A DNA stretch of 64,000 bases, taken from contig OY843749.1 of the NCBI GenBank assembly GCA_963693025.1, forward strand, positions 1,860,001 through 1,924,000. Reading direction: 5' to 3'. Shown here piece by piece: positions 33,330 through 43,006 of the stretch (its first letter is position 1; each line of letters starts with the position of its first letter). This DNA comes from JAHRAW01 sp963693025. Its GTDB lineage: Bacteria > Pseudomonadota > Gammaproteobacteria > Arenicellales > Poriferihabitantaceae. The position numbers and the translations under genes were made by a program. Below the pieces are notes generated by a model that was not told the DNA's origin, made no database searches, and was given only the letters and a program-made list of their open reading frames with translations.

Positions 33330-34064
33330 CTACCGCGACTGCGGCAAACCACGCAAAGTTTCGCAAATCCACGCCTCCGCGTGCGCGTTGATTTCGCGTG
33401 GGTTTTTGTCCGTGCTTTCGATGGCGGGGCCGATGTGCATTTGGATGATGCCGGGGTGTTTTAGGAAGGCGCTTTTGGGCCAGAAGATGCCTGCGTTATG
33501 CGCCACCGGCACGACCGGTGCGCCGGTTTGGGTGGCGATGAGTGCGCCGCCGGGTTGGAATTTGCCGGGGTGGCCGGGGGGGCGGCGGGTGCCTTCGGGG
33601 AAGACCACCAGCCAGCGTCCTTCGGCGAGGCGCGCCGCGCCTTGTTTGAGTAATTGCTCGAGCGCTTTGATTTTTTTTGTGCGGTTGATTGCCACCGGTC
33701 GGTTGGCCGCCAGCCCCCAGCCGAAAAAGGGAATCCAGAGCAGTTGCCACTTCAAGATGTATGACTGCGGCGGGAAAATCAATTGGAAGTAAAGCGTCTC
33801 CCAGGCCGACTGATGATTGGAGAGCAGCACCGCGGGGCGGTCGGGAATGTTCTCGGCGCCGGTCACTTCGCAGGTGATGCCGCACACGACTTTGAGCGAC
33901 CAAATGTTGAAGCGCGCCCACGAGGAGATGATGCGCGCGCGCAACAACGACGGCAATGCCAAACAGAGCAACGCGACCGGGCTAATCAACAAAGCGCTGA
34001 CGACTTGCCCGCTGAGGAAAATCAGCGACCGCAGGCGCTGGTGTATTGGCAGCGGAGACGGCAT
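33330..34064 (-). CDS. plsC: 1-Acyl-sn-glycerol-3-phosphate acyltransferase
   Basis: 244 residues. It adds the second acyl chain to lysophosphatidate at the inner membrane. An N-terminal hydrophobic helix (GQVVSALLISPVALLCLAL) precedes the HX4(D/E) catalytic motif (NHQSAWE) and the substrate motif FPEGTRRPPG. In gammaproteobacteria plsC commonly follows gmhB, as here (17-bp gap). The type II restriction-modification pair is inserted immediately 3' of it. Confidence 0.92.
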   Translation of the reverse strand: MPSPLPIHQRLRSLIFLSGQVVSALLISPVALLCLALPSLLRARIISSWARFNIWSLKVVCGITCEVTGAENIPDRPAVLLSNHQSAWETLYFQLIFPPQSYILKWQLLWIPFFGWGLAANRPVAINRTKKIKALEQLLKQGAARLAEGRWLVVFPEGTRRPPGHPGKFQPGGALIATQTGAPVVPVAHNAGIFWPKSAFLKHPGIIQMHIGPAIESTDKNPREINAHAEAWICETLRGLPQSR

Positions 34065-34081
34065 CGCTGGCGGCGGCGCGG

Positions 34082-34663
34082 TTAGTTGTTGACCGGCGCG
34101 GTCTCGGATGCCAGCAGGGCATCGACGAAGTGTGCCAGGTCTTTATACACCGGCACGTCCGCGAGTTCCGGCGGCGCTTGTGCGTTGTTGAGCGCGCGCA
34201 TCGTGTCGCGCCCGTTGCCGGTTTCCACCAACACGGGTTGCGCGCCGGCGTTGTGCGCGGCTTGCAGGTCGCGGATGGAGTCGCCGACGGCGTGGGTGTC
34301 GCGCAAGTTGCACTTCAACCGCTCGGCCAGTTCCAGGAACATCCCCGGTTGGGGTTTGCGGCACTCGCAGCCGTCGTCCGGCGCGTGCGGGCAGAAGAAG
34401 ATGGCGCTGATTTCGCCGCCCGCCGGCTGCAGTTCGTCGAGCATCTTGCGGTGGATGCGGTTCAGGGTGTTGATGCTGAGCAACCCTTTGGCGATGCCCG
34501 ATTGATTGGTGATGATGACCACGCGGTAATCGGCGCGGCAGAGTTGCGCGATCGCCTCCAGACTGCCGGGCAACGCTTCCCACTCCTGCGGGCTGGCGAT
34601 GTGATTCGGGGAATCGCGGTTGATGACGCCGTCGCGGTCGAGGATGATGAGCCGGGTGGTCAA
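34082..34663 (-). CDS. gmhB: D-glycero-beta-D-manno-heptose-1,7-bisphosphate 7-phosphatase
   Basis: 193 residues. HAD phosphatase of ADP-heptose synthesis for the LPS core. Motif I is LDRDGVIN, motif II region TNQSGIAKG, and the zinc-binding Cys/His insert (FCPHAPDDGCECRKPQPGM) is specific for GmhB. The start overlaps the mazG-like stop by four bases. Presence implies a heptose-containing lipopolysaccharide. Confidence 0.94.
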   Translation of the reverse strand: MTTRLIILDRDGVINRDSPNHIASPQEWEALPGSLEAIAQLCRADYRVVIITNQSGIAKGLLSINTLNRIHRKMLDELQPAGGEISAIFFCPHAPDDGCECRKPQPGMFLELAERLKCNLRDTHAVGDSIRDLQAAHNAGAQPVLVETGNGRDTMRALNNAQAPPELADVPVYKDLAHFVDALLASETAPVNN

Positions 34664-35037
34664 CCGCTTTCTCCCGATGAAGATGACGACGCTCCGCCGC
34701 CACCGCCGCCGCGAAAATTCGACACGCGCACGCGCCCATCGACGATGCGGCTGCCGCGCCGGTTGATTTCATCCATCTTGTCGTAGAACGCGCGCGCCAA
34801 ATCAAAATCGGCGGCGATGGCGTTGCCCAACAGCAGGATTAGCAAGTCGGCGCACTCTTCCGCCAACTCCGCTTTGGGTTTGCCTTTGGTCACGCACGCG
34901 GAAATCTCCCCCAACTCTTCCGCCATCAACGACACCCGGTACACCATGTCTTCGCCGCCGCGCTCGGCGAAGCGGTGCTTGTCGTGAAACGCGCGCACCG
35001 CGGCGAGCATGGCGTCGAATGAATCGCCCCGGTTCAT
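34660..35037 (-). CDS. MazG-like nucleotide pyrophosphohydrolase
   Basis: 125 residues. An all-alpha NTP-PPase core with the Mg-binding EELGEIS...EECADLLILLL pattern (ExxE-12-28-ExxD) identifies a MazG-like protein. The C-terminal 25 residues are Gly/Ser-rich (NFRGGGGGGASSSSSGESG), unusual and probably disordered. It is inserted between glyS and gmhB, with four-base overlaps on both sides, so it is part of the glyQ-glyS-gmhB-plsC transcript. It may clean non-canonical nucleotides. Confidence 0.8.
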   Translation of the reverse strand: MNRGDSFDAMLAAVRAFHDKHRFAERGGEDMVYRVSLMAEELGEISACVTKGKPKAELAEECADLLILLLGNAIAADFDLARAFYDKMDEINRRGSRIVDGRVRVSNFRGGGGGGASSSSSGESG

Positions 35038-37163
35038 GGCTCGGCGCGCATCAGGGAGATGTCAGCCGCGCCGAGAAACAGTTGGCGGATGCGGTTCAGC
35101 AACGCCAGGCGGTTGTTGCGCAGCGCGGCGTCTTGCTCCATCACCATCACCTCGTCAAAGAACGAATCGATGGGCCGCTTCAGTTTGGAGAGCGCGACGA
35201 ATCCGCTATCGTAGCGGTTGCCGGAAAAACACGCGTCGGCGTGCGCGCCGATTTGGTCGAGTTGCCGCGCCAGTTCGGTCTCGGCTTTTTGCCGCAGCAA
35301 CGATGCATCGTAATGCGCCGCCACCGTCCCGCCGGCGCGGTCCAGAATGCCGCTGATGCGCTTGTTCGCCGCCGCCAGCGAATGCGCCGCTTCGGGACGG
35401 CGCTTGAAAAACCGGCTGAGCGCCTTCAGGCGGCGGTCAAAATCGAGCGGCTTGGACGGCTTGCACGCCAGCACCGAAGCCAGTTCGGGAGCGCCGTAGC
35501 CGAGCGGTTGATAGTATGCCTTGAGCCGGTCGAGGATGAACTCGAAGACTTGCTCGACCGTGTCCGCGCTCGGCGTGACCACGGCGGTCGCCGCGGCGTT
35601 TTCATAGATTCGGCGGCTGGCTTGCAACAACTGACGGACATCCAGGTCGAGTTGTTTTTCTATTAGGATGCGCAGCACGCCGAGCGCGGCGCGGCGCAAT
35701 GCGAAGGGGTCTTTGTCGCCGCTTGGGATTTCACCGCCGGCGAAGAGCCCCGTCAGGGAGTCGATGCGGTCGGCCACCGCCACGCTCTGCGCGAGCGCGC
35801 CCGGCGGCAGTTTGTCGCCGGCGTGGCGCGGCCAGTAGTGTTGCTCAATCGCGTCCGCGACCCGCCGGTCTTCGCCGGCTTCCCTTGCGTAGTAGCGTCC
35901 GATGACGCCTTGCAGTTCGGGGAATTCGCCGACCATGTCGGTCACCAAGTCCGCCTTGCATAACCCCGCCGCGCGCGCCGCCTTGCCGGTGTCGGCGTCC
36001 AGTTGTTCGGCGATGACGCGCGCCAGTTGCAGCACGCGCGCGGTCTTGTCGTGCAGCGTGCCGAGCCGGTGGTGGAACAGCACGCCCTTGAGCGCGTCGA
36101 CGCGCGACCCCAGGGAGATTTTCAAATCGCTGTGCCAGAAAAATTCGGCGTCCGCCAAGCGCGCCCGCAGCACGCGCTCGTTGCCCCGGCGCACCCGCGC
36201 GCGCGCCTTGCCGGCGATGTTGCTGACGGCGATGAAGCCCGGCAGCAGTTTGCCTTTGGCGTCCGCCAGGGGGAAGAATTTCTGATGGTCGCGCATGCAC
36301 GACACCAGCACTTCCGCCGGGAGTTTGAGGAAGCGCCGGTCGAATTCGCCCGCCAGCGCCTGCGGCCATTCCACCAGTCCGGTGACCCAGTCGAGCAGTT
36401 CGGGGTCGTCCGGCGCGCGCGCATCGGCACGCGCCGCCAGCCGCGCCAGTTGCCCGGCGATGACGCGCCGCCGACGCTCGAAATCGGCAATCACCTTGCC
36501 GTCGGATTCGAGCAAGCCGGCATAGTCGTCGGCGCGCGCGACCGCCAGCCGGCGGTTGGCGTGGAAGCGGTGGCCGCGCGTGAAGCGCCCCGCCTTCAAC
36601 CCGAGCGCTTCGGTCTTGACCACGCCGTCGCCGTGCAATGCCAGCAACCAGTGCGCCGGGCGGACGAACTCAGTGTCGCCGCCGCCCCAGCGCATGCGCT
36701 TGGCGACCGGCAACCGGCGCAGGCTCTCGTCAACGCAGTCGGTCACGATGGCCGCCAGTTTCGCGCCGGGGACGCGTTGGCGATAGACCAGCCACGCGCC
36801 CTTGTCGGTCTCCAGCGTGGCGAGTTGCGCGACACCGACGCCGCAGGATTTGGCAAAACCTTCGGCGGCGCGGCTGGGTTTGCCGCGCGCGTCATACGCC
36901 GCTTTTAGCGAAGGGCCGCGGCGCTCGACGACGCGCCCCGGTTGGCGCGCCGCCACGCCGGTGATGAGCGCCGCCAGCCGCCGGGGAGTGGCGAAGTGGC
37001 GGTGGTTGCCGTGCGCCTCGTCGAGAACGCCGGCGTCGGCGAGGCCGTGCGCCAAGCGCTCGGCGAATGCACGGGCGAGCGCCTGCAATGTCTTCGGCGG
37101 CAACTCCTCGGTGCCGATTTCAACCAGCAGGTTGTGGCGCGGCGCTGTCCGCCCGGTCGCCAT
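35034..37163 (-). CDS. glyS: Glycine--tRNA ligase beta subunit
   Basis: 709 residues, near the usual ~690. Starts MATGRTAPRHNLLVEIGTEE, with the family motifs LPPKTLQALARAFAERL, FVRPAHWLLALHGDGV and the C-terminal anticodon-binding/HD-like region with FFDEVMVMEQDAALRNNRL. Together with GlyQ it forms the alpha2beta2 bacterial glycyl-tRNA synthetase. The stop of glyQ shares one base with this start. Many antisense open frames here are GC-bias shadows. Confidence 0.97.
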   Translation of the reverse strand: MATGRTAPRHNLLVEIGTEELPPKTLQALARAFAERLAHGLADAGVLDEAHGNHRHFATPRRLAALITGVAARQPGRVVERRGPSLKAAYDARGKPSRAAEGFAKSCGVGVAQLATLETDKGAWLVYRQRVPGAKLAAIVTDCVDESLRRLPVAKRMRWGGGDTEFVRPAHWLLALHGDGVVKTEALGLKAGRFTRGHRFHANRRLAVARADDYAGLLESDGKVIADFERRRRVIAGQLARLAARADARAPDDPELLDWVTGLVEWPQALAGEFDRRFLKLPAEVLVSCMRDHQKFFPLADAKGKLLPGFIAVSNIAGKARARVRRGNERVLRARLADAEFFWHSDLKISLGSRVDALKGVLFHHRLGTLHDKTARVLQLARVIAEQLDADTGKAARAAGLCKADLVTDMVGEFPELQGVIGRYYAREAGEDRRVADAIEQHYWPRHAGDKLPPGALAQSVAVADRIDSLTGLFAGGEIPSGDKDPFALRRAALGVLRILIEKQLDLDVRQLLQASRRIYENAAATAVVTPSADTVEQVFEFILDRLKAYYQPLGYGAPELASVLACKPSKPLDFDRRLKALSRFFKRRPEAAHSLAAANKRISGILDRAGGTVAAHYDASLLRQKAETELARQLDQIGAHADACFSGNRYDSGFVALSKLKRPIDSFFDEVMVMEQDAALRNNRLALLNRIRQLFLGAADISLMRAEP

Positions 37164-38101
37164 TATTTCTTGCTCCGGCGAGGCTTGGGGTCGCCACCGC
37201 CGCCGCCGCCGCTACCGCCACCAGTTGGCTGCCGTGGAAACCCGAGCGCTTTGCGCTTGTCGTAGTAGCCCTGCGCCACCCCCCTCGCCAGCGCGCGCAC
37301 GCGGCCAATATACCGCGCCCTTTCGGTCACGCCGATGGCGTGGCGGGCGTCCAACAGGTTGAAGGTATGCGACGCCTTGAGCGTCTGCTCGTAGGCGGGC
37401 AGCGGCAGTTGATTGTCCAGCAAGGCGCGGCACATCCGCTCGGCGGCGTCGAACTGCCCGAACAGGTCGTCCACATCGGCGTGTTCAAAGTTATAGGCGG
37501 ACTGCTCCACCTCGTTTTGATGATACAGGTCGCGGTAGGTGTAACGCCCGGCGGGTCCGTCCGTCCATACCAAATCATACAGGCTGTCGGCGCCCTGCAA
37601 GTGCATCGCGATTCGCTCGAGGCCGTAGGTGATTTCGCCGGTGACCGGCTTGCAGTCGAAGCCGCCGACCTGCTGGAAATAGGTGAACTGGGTGACTTCC
37701 ATGCCGTTCAACCAGACCTCCCAGCCGAGCCCCCACGCGCCGAGCGTGGGCGACTCCCAGTCGTCTTCGACGAAGCGAACATCGTCGGCGAGGAAGTCCA
37801 GCCCGAGCGCGGCGAGCGAGCCGAGATAGACCTCCTGAAAATCATCGGGCGACGGCTTGAGCACCACTTGAAACTGGAAATAGTGCTGCAACCGGTTGGG
37901 GTTTTCACCGTAGCGGCCATCGGTCGGGCGTCTTGACGGCTGGACATACGCCGCCCGAAGCGGCTCGGGCCCGACCGCGGCGAGGAAGGTTGAAGGATGA
38001 AAAGTGCCCGCGCCGACCTCCATATCATGTGGCTGCATGATGACGCAGCCCTGCTTCGCCCAGTAGCGTTGCAGCGTCATGATGAGTTGTTGGAAGGTCA
38101 T
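37163..38101 (-). CDS. glyQ: Glycine--tRNA ligase alpha subunit
   Basis: 312 residues. Class II catalytic subunit with the hallmark CVIMQPHDMEVGAGTFHPST and AYVQPSRRPTDGRYGENPNRLQ. The final ~20 residues add a Gly-rich, basic tail (GGGSGGGGGG, PKPRRSKK) beyond the usual end. First gene of a five-gene minus-strand operon (glyQ-glyS-mazG-like-gmhB-plsC). Confidence 0.97.
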   Translation of the reverse strand: MTFQQLIMTLQRYWAKQGCVIMQPHDMEVGAGTFHPSTFLAAVGPEPLRAAYVQPSRRPTDGRYGENPNRLQHYFQFQVVLKPSPDDFQEVYLGSLAALGLDFLADDVRFVEDDWESPTLGAWGLGWEVWLNGMEVTQFTYFQQVGGFDCKPVTGEITYGLERIAMHLQGADSLYDLVWTDGPAGRYTYRDLYHQNEVEQSAYNFEHADVDDLFGQFDAAERMCRALLDNQLPLPAYEQTLKASHTFNLLDARHAIGVTERARYIGRVRALARGVAQGYYDKRKALGFPRQPTGGGSGGGGGGDPKPRRSKK

Positions 38102-38179
38102 CGTTGATGAAAAATCGGTGGCGGTGGTGGTGGCGGCGACGGCGGCAGTTTGGGCGGGGGTAGTCCGCGCGCCGCGGCG

Positions 38180-39826
38180 CTACTTGGGAGCGGCGAATTC
38201 GGACATAAACTCAGAGACAAAATCGGAGACGAAGGCCGCCAGTGACCGGAGTCTATCCGCTTTTAGCGCAACGCGCATCACCGCCCCGCCGCCACCGCCG
38301 TCGGCGCGCGCGGCAAGCACCGAAAAATCCCCGTCGGCCTGGGCGCGGTATAACTGTCCGAAGGTGTAATCGCAGTCGGGCACCGGCGCATCGTCGGCGT
38401 CGGCGGCATCGTCATCAGGGTGGGCGACCAATTGGATGAAGCGACCGGTGGGCGGTCCGTCTTTGTGCAACTGTCCGGTGGAATGCAAGTAGCGGGGTCC
38501 GATGCCGAGGGTGGTGGCGATGTGGAATCGCTCAGCCGCTCTTCGGCGCAGGGAATGCAACAACGCCAGAGTCGGCTCGTCTTCCGGCAAATACGCGAGC
38601 AACGCGAGGTAGTTTTTGGGACACAGCGTGCGGTGAAATTCGGCGATGATTTGCGATGCCGAGCGCTCGGCGTCCGGCTCCCCGCCAGCGCCGGGGTAAT
38701 ACAAATCATACGCATCGCCGCGGTGAGACGGCGCCGCCACGCGCGCCTCGCCGCGGAGAAACACGCGCGTGCGCGCTTTGGCTTGCGCCACGGCGGGCTG
38801 GTCAAACGGGTTGACGCGGAGGTGGCAGGCGGCGATGGCGGTGGCGACTTCCCAGCGAAAAAACTCCGCCCCGATTTGATACGGGTCATCGATTGGGAGC
38901 GCGTGGTCGGCTCCGTTAGTCCCTTCGCCAACGCCGCCGCCGCCGATGTTGACGGTAATGCGGTCACCACCGCCGCCGAAGTCCGCCTTCTCGCCGGTCT
39001 CCATCAGAACCGGCACCAGCCCCTTGCCGTCCTTGCCGGTGCTTTCGGCGACCAACTGCTCGACCCACAACCCGAAGGCGCGCAGTTCATCGGGCAGGCG
39101 CAGAATCAGTTTGTCCCGGCCAGCGAGCGCGCCGCGCCCGAGCCGCGTGCCGAGCGCCAGCGCCGGGTTTTCGCGCGGGTCGTCCGACCGGGTGGTCTCA
39201 CAAAAACGTTGCGCGCGCGCCAGCAATTGCTCGACATCCACGCCCAGCAACGCCGCCGGTGCCAAGCCGAAATAACTCAGCGCCGAGTAGCGCCCGCCGA
39301 TGTCGCCGGGGTTGATGAAGACGCGGCTGTACTCCGCCGGTCGGTGCAACGCCGAGCCGTCATCGGTAATCAGCACGAAGCACGACGACGGGTTGGGGCA
39401 CGCCAGTTGCGCGCGGAAGAAACGGTATAGCGAGACGGTTTCAATCGTGGCGCCGGATTTGCTGGCGACGACAAACAAGCAACGGCGCAGGTCGCCGCCG
39501 GCGATGCGCGCGATGTCGCCGGGGTTGGTGGTGTCGAGCACGGTCAGCGACGGATAGCCGGGCGCGGGCGCAAACAACGAGGCGAACACCGCCGGAGCAA
39601 GACTTGACCCGCCCATGCCAAGCAAAATCACCCGCTCGTAATCCCCCGACGCGGCAATCGCCGCCGCCCACTTTTGCAACTCACCGGCGCGCTCGCGCAT
39701 CCAGCCGATGCTGTCGAGCCAGCCGAGCCGGGTTGAGATGGCGTCTACACTGTCCGCGGGCGTTTGCCATAGCGATGCATCGCGTTGCCATAGGCGGGAT
39801 GCTAGGTTGGTTTGGGGGTTGGTCAC
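38180..39826 (-). CDS. pgi: Glucose-6-phosphate isomerase
   Basis: 548 residues from GTG 39826 (MTNPQTNLASRLWQ). The frame runs on into the adjacent repeat, whose sequence is not part of the protein. SIS-domain motifs: LGMGGSSLAPAVF and VASKSGATIETVSLYRFF. The C-terminal part (GPRYLHSTGQLHKDGPP...FIQLV, then CDYTFGQLYRAQADGD) resembles the isomerase half of bifunctional transaldolase-Pgi proteins rather than classic E. coli Pgi. Here it is free-standing. It interconverts glucose-6-P and fructose-6-P. Confidence 0.85.
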   Translation of the reverse strand: MTNPQTNLASRLWQRDASLWQTPADSVDAISTRLGWLDSIGWMRERAGELQKWAAAIAASGDYERVILLGMGGSSLAPAVFASLFAPAPGYPSLTVLDTTNPGDIARIAGGDLRRCLFVVASKSGATIETVSLYRFFRAQLACPNPSSCFVLITDDGSALHRPAEYSRVFINPGDIGGRYSALSYFGLAPAALLGVDVEQLLARAQRFCETTRSDDPRENPALALGTRLGRGALAGRDKLILRLPDELRAFGLWVEQLVAESTGKDGKGLVPVLMETGEKADFGGGGDRITVNIGGGGVGEGTNGADHALPIDDPYQIGAEFFRWEVATAIAACHLRVNPFDQPAVAQAKARTRVFLRGEARVAAPSHRGDAYDLYYPGAGGEPDAERSASQIIAEFHRTLCPKNYLALLAYLPEDEPTLALLHSLRRRAAERFHIATTLGIGPRYLHSTGQLHKDGPPTGRFIQLVAHPDDDAADADDAPVPDCDYTFGQLYRAQADGDFSVLAARADGGGGGAVMRVALKADRLRSLAAFVSDFVSEFMSEFAAPK

Positions 39827-39891
39827 GGTGGAAAAATAACCCCCAACTCCGTCATTCTCGAACGGTGGAAAATAAGGAGCCCCCACCACTC

Positions 39892-40091
39892 CGTCATTCT
39901 CGAATGATAGAAAAATAAGGAGCGACAGCGACTATATTTTTCATCACCTTCGGGAATCTCCCTAAGGCTAGCGTGGACTTCAACAAAGCCCGTGCCAATC
40001 TTAGGGAGATTCCCGAGGACGTAAGTGTCCGTAAGCCGCCGCTTAAAAGAAGAAGCGCGGCGGCAACGGTCACTAACGCTCGAGAATGACG
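39892..40091 (-). repeat. MITE-like repeat, full-length copy with extra end modules
   Basis: Reverse-oriented, 200 bp, complete. At 39850-39891 an additional right-end module (CGTCATTCTCGAACGGTGG ... AATAAGGAGC) is stacked outside it, and at 40092-40150 three or four terminus motifs (GAATGACGA, GAACGACGA) are scattered. It lies between galE and pgi, directly abutting the pgi start. Confidence 0.85.
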
Positions 40092-40170
40092 AGGTGGTTG
40101 GGAATGACGAAGTAGGGGGGAATGACGAGTCGGGGTTCAAGAACGACGAAGTGGGCAAATCACCAAGCAT

Positions 40171-41163
40171 CTACACCCCCCGCTTCAACAACGCCCGCTC
40201 CCACTCATAGGCGGTTCGGCAGATGGTTGGTAGGTCGTGGTGGCGTGGGCGCCAGCCTAGGTGTTGGCGGATTCGGGTGTTGTCGGCGACCAGTTCGGGC
40301 GGGTCGCCGGGGCGGCGGGGCTCGATGGTCACCGGGAAATCGGCGCCGCTGACCGACTTCACGCACGCCACCACTTCAGCCACGCTGTGGCCGTGGCCGT
40401 AGCCGCAGTTCATCGCGATGCTCTCGCCGCCGCGGTGCAGGTAGTCGAGGGCGTCGAGGTGCGCCGCGGCAAGGTCTTCGACGTGGATGTAGTCGCGGAT
40501 GCAGGTGCCGTCGCGCGTCGGGTAGTCGTCGCCGAAGACGGACAAGCCGGGGCGCGCGCCGCAGGCGGCTTCGCACGCCACTTTGATTAAGTGGGTGGCG
40601 CGCGGCGTGGCTTGGCCAAGCGTGCCGTCCGCGCGGGCGCCGGCGACATTGAAGTAGCGCAACGCCACGAACCGGAAGCGACCGGTGGCGGCGGCGAGGT
40701 CGCGCAGCGTCCATTCGGTAATCAACTTGCTGCTGCCGTAGGGGTTGATTGGCGAGGTGGCGGCGTCTTCGGCGATGGGACCGCTATGCGCCACGCCATA
40801 AACCGCCGCGCTCGATGAAAACACCACCTGACCGACCCCGCCATCGGCGCACGCCTCGAGCAGGTTGAGCGAGCCGAACACGTTGTTGCGGTAGTATTTG
40901 GCGGGGTCGTCCACCGACTCGGGCACGACCACGTGCGCGGCGAAATGAATCAGCGCATCGATTTTGTGATCGCCGATGAGTTGCCCCACGAGATTTTGAT
41001 CGGCGATGTCGCCGCACTCAAAGTGCGCCCGCTCCGGCACCGCCCAGCGATGCCCGCAACACAGATTATCCAGCACCACCACGTGACGCCCCGCCTCGAC
41101 CAGTTGCGCCGCCGTATGCGAGCCAATATAACCCGCCCCGCCGGTGACCAGCACGCGTTTCAT
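40171..41163 (-). CDS. galE: UDP-glucose 4-epimerase
   Basis: 330 residues from ATG 41163. Extended SDR fold: NAD-binding VTGGAGYIGSHTAAQL, SSSAAVYGVA (catalytic Ser region), YGSSKLITE (YxxxK), and the family-specific RYFNVAGA. It interconverts UDP-glucose and UDP-galactose and would feed the surface-glycan genes nearby. The upstream 40 bp contain a TATACT that could be its -10. Confidence 0.93.
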   Translation of the reverse strand: MKRVLVTGGAGYIGSHTAAQLVEAGRHVVVLDNLCCGHRWAVPERAHFECGDIADQNLVGQLIGDHKIDALIHFAAHVVVPESVDDPAKYYRNNVFGSLNLLEACADGGVGQVVFSSSAAVYGVAHSGPIAEDAATSPINPYGSSKLITEWTLRDLAAATGRFRFVALRYFNVAGARADGTLGQATPRATHLIKVACEAACGARPGLSVFGDDYPTRDGTCIRDYIHVEDLAAAHLDALDYLHRGGESIAMNCGYGHGHSVAEVVACVKSVSGADFPVTIEPRRPGDPPELVADNTRIRQHLGWRPRHHDLPTICRTAYEWERALLKRGV

Positions 41164-41269
41164 GGTTGCGGTCGGTTGTTTTTGTTTAAGCCGCGCATTG
41201 GGGCAGTATATCACCGCCGGTTGCGCCACCGCCGGGTTTGCGTTACGCTCGCATCCCCGCCGCGGTTCT

Positions 41270-41346
41270 GGCTACGTAGCTCAGCCGGTTAGAGCGCATC
41301 ACTCATAATGATGAGGTCCCCTGTTCGAGCCAGGGCGTAGCCACCA
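41270..41346 (+). tRNA. tRNA-Met, elongator type (anticodon CAT)
   Basis: Cloverleaf with acceptor GGCTACG / CGTAGCC, D-arm AGCTCAGCCGGTTAGAGC, anticodon loop CTCATAA and T-arm CCCTGTTCGAGCCAGGG; CCA is encoded (41344-41346). The acceptor and anticodon arm are the same as in E. coli elongator tRNA-Met. It lies between galE and the aminotransferase gene on the opposite strand. Confidence 0.96.
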
Positions 41347-41407
41347 TCCTCTCTCGCCACATCCCAAACCGCCGCCCCGCCACGCTAAACCGACACCTCG
41401 CCACACC

Positions 41408-42799
41408 CTAAACCTGCACCCTGCCCAAGGCGTTGTCGATGGCGGTGACGATTTCGTCCAAGTCGTCTTGGGTGCAAATCAACGCCGGGCTCAGGCAAAG
41501 GGTGTTGTTGTATTTCGGGAAACTGCGGTTGGTTCGTCCGATCATCACGCCCTGTTGCAGGCAGTCGCCGACCACGGCGATGGCGACCGATTCGTCCACC
41601 GGCTCGCGCGTGGCGCGGTCGGCGACCAACTCGGCGCCGACGAACAATCCCTTGCCGCGCACGTCGCCGATGATGGCGTGCTTGTCTTGCAACTCGCGCA
41701 AGCGCTCCATCAAGTATTCGCCCATCACGACCACGTTGTCGAGCAGGTTTTCTTCTTCGATGATGCGCAGGTTTTCAAGCGCCGCCGCGGGACCGGCGGT
41801 GCAGCCGCCGAAGGTGCTGATGTCTCGAAAGTAATGCAGTTTTTCGCTCGGCTCGGCGAGGAACTGGTTGAACAAATCTTCGGTGGTGGCGGTCACCGAG
41901 ATGGCGGCATATCCGCTGGCGATGCCTTTTGCCATGGTGACGATGTCGGGTTGCACGTCGAAGTGTTGGTAGCCGAACCATTTGCCGGTGCGCCCCATGC
42001 CGCACACCACCTCGTCGATGTGCAGCAGCACGCCGTATTGACGGCAGATTTCCTGAATCGTTTCGAAGTAACCGGGCGGCGGGACGATGACGCCGCCGCC
42101 GGCGGTGATTGGCTCAAGCACCACCGCCCCGACCGTGTCGGGTCCCTCGCGCAGAATCGCCTTCTCCAATTCCCGCGCCGCTTGAACGCCGTAGTCGGGG
42201 TCGTCGCCGTTGGGTGCGTGATACGCGAGGCAGTCGGGAATTTGCACGAAGCCGGGGGTGAAGGGTCCGTATTGGTCTTTGCGCTGGGACTGCCCGGTGG
42301 AACTCAGCGTGGTGATGGTGGTGCCGTGGTAATCGCGGTCGCGGTATACGATTTTGTGCTTGCGTCCGTCGTTCTTCAACGCCGCCAGTTGGCGCACCAG
42401 TTTGTAACTTTTTTCGTTGGCTTCGGAGCCGGAGTTGGAATAATAGACGCGGCTCAATCCGGGCATTTTTGACAGCAATCGCTCGGCGAATTGCGCCGCC
42501 GGAATGTTGCCGGCGGAATTGGCGAAGTAGCACATCTTGACCAGTTGCTCATGCACCGCCTTGGCGATGCTTTCCCGCCCGTAGCCGACGTTGACCGTCC
42601 ACACCCCGCCGGACACGGCATCCAGATAGGTCTTGCCGTTGATGTCCCAAACGCGCATGCCCTTGCCCTCGACGATGACCATCGGGTCGGAAGTCTCCAT
42701 CGGTTTGTGCTGGCTGAGGTGGTGCCAAATATGGGACTTGTCGTCGCTGACGATTTTGCCGCTGTCAATGTTGTCGCGCGGGTCAAGTGCTCTGTTCAT
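41408..42799 (-). CDS. tpa: Taurine--pyruvate aminotransferase
   Basis: 463 residues from ATG 42799. Class III PLP aminotransferase; its text follows Bilophila-type Tpa closely as I recall it (DKSHIWHHLSQHKP, EGKGMRVWDINGKTYLDA, ISTFGGCTAGPAAALENLRI, GRTNRSF). The PLP lysine is in VTMAKGIASGY. It converts taurine and pyruvate to sulfoacetaldehyde and alanine. The expected next enzyme, Xsc, is not adjacent. Other omega-aminotransferases are the alternative assignment. Taurine use would suit a marine or animal-associated life. Confidence 0.85.
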   Translation of the reverse strand: MNRALDPRDNIDSGKIVSDDKSHIWHHLSQHKPMETSDPMVIVEGKGMRVWDINGKTYLDAVSGGVWTVNVGYGRESIAKAVHEQLVKMCYFANSAGNIPAAQFAERLLSKMPGLSRVYYSNSGSEANEKSYKLVRQLAALKNDGRKHKIVYRDRDYHGTTITTLSSTGQSQRKDQYGPFTPGFVQIPDCLAYHAPNGDDPDYGVQAARELEKAILREGPDTVGAVVLEPITAGGGVIVPPPGYFETIQEICRQYGVLLHIDEVVCGMGRTGKWFGYQHFDVQPDIVTMAKGIASGYAAISVTATTEDLFNQFLAEPSEKLHYFRDISTFGGCTAGPAAALENLRIIEEENLLDNVVVMGEYLMERLRELQDKHAIIGDVRGKGLFVGAELVADRATREPVDESVAIAVVGDCLQQGVMIGRTNRSFPKYNNTLCLSPALICTQDDLDEIVTAIDNALGRVQV

Positions 42800-43006
42800 C
42801 GTTGATGCCCTCTGTTGGGGTTTGCTACGGAATGCGCCGCCGGCGGGTTGGGAATGCGCCACCGGCGGGCTCGCCTTGGCGCAACCCTATCGCCTTTCCA
42901 CCGCCCGGCAATAGAACCAGTTCAGCGCATCCGATTAGACCAGTTTTCGCGCACCGACGCCAATCATCCGCCGAGAGCAGATTTTCGCATAACCCAAAGG
43001 GCGCGT

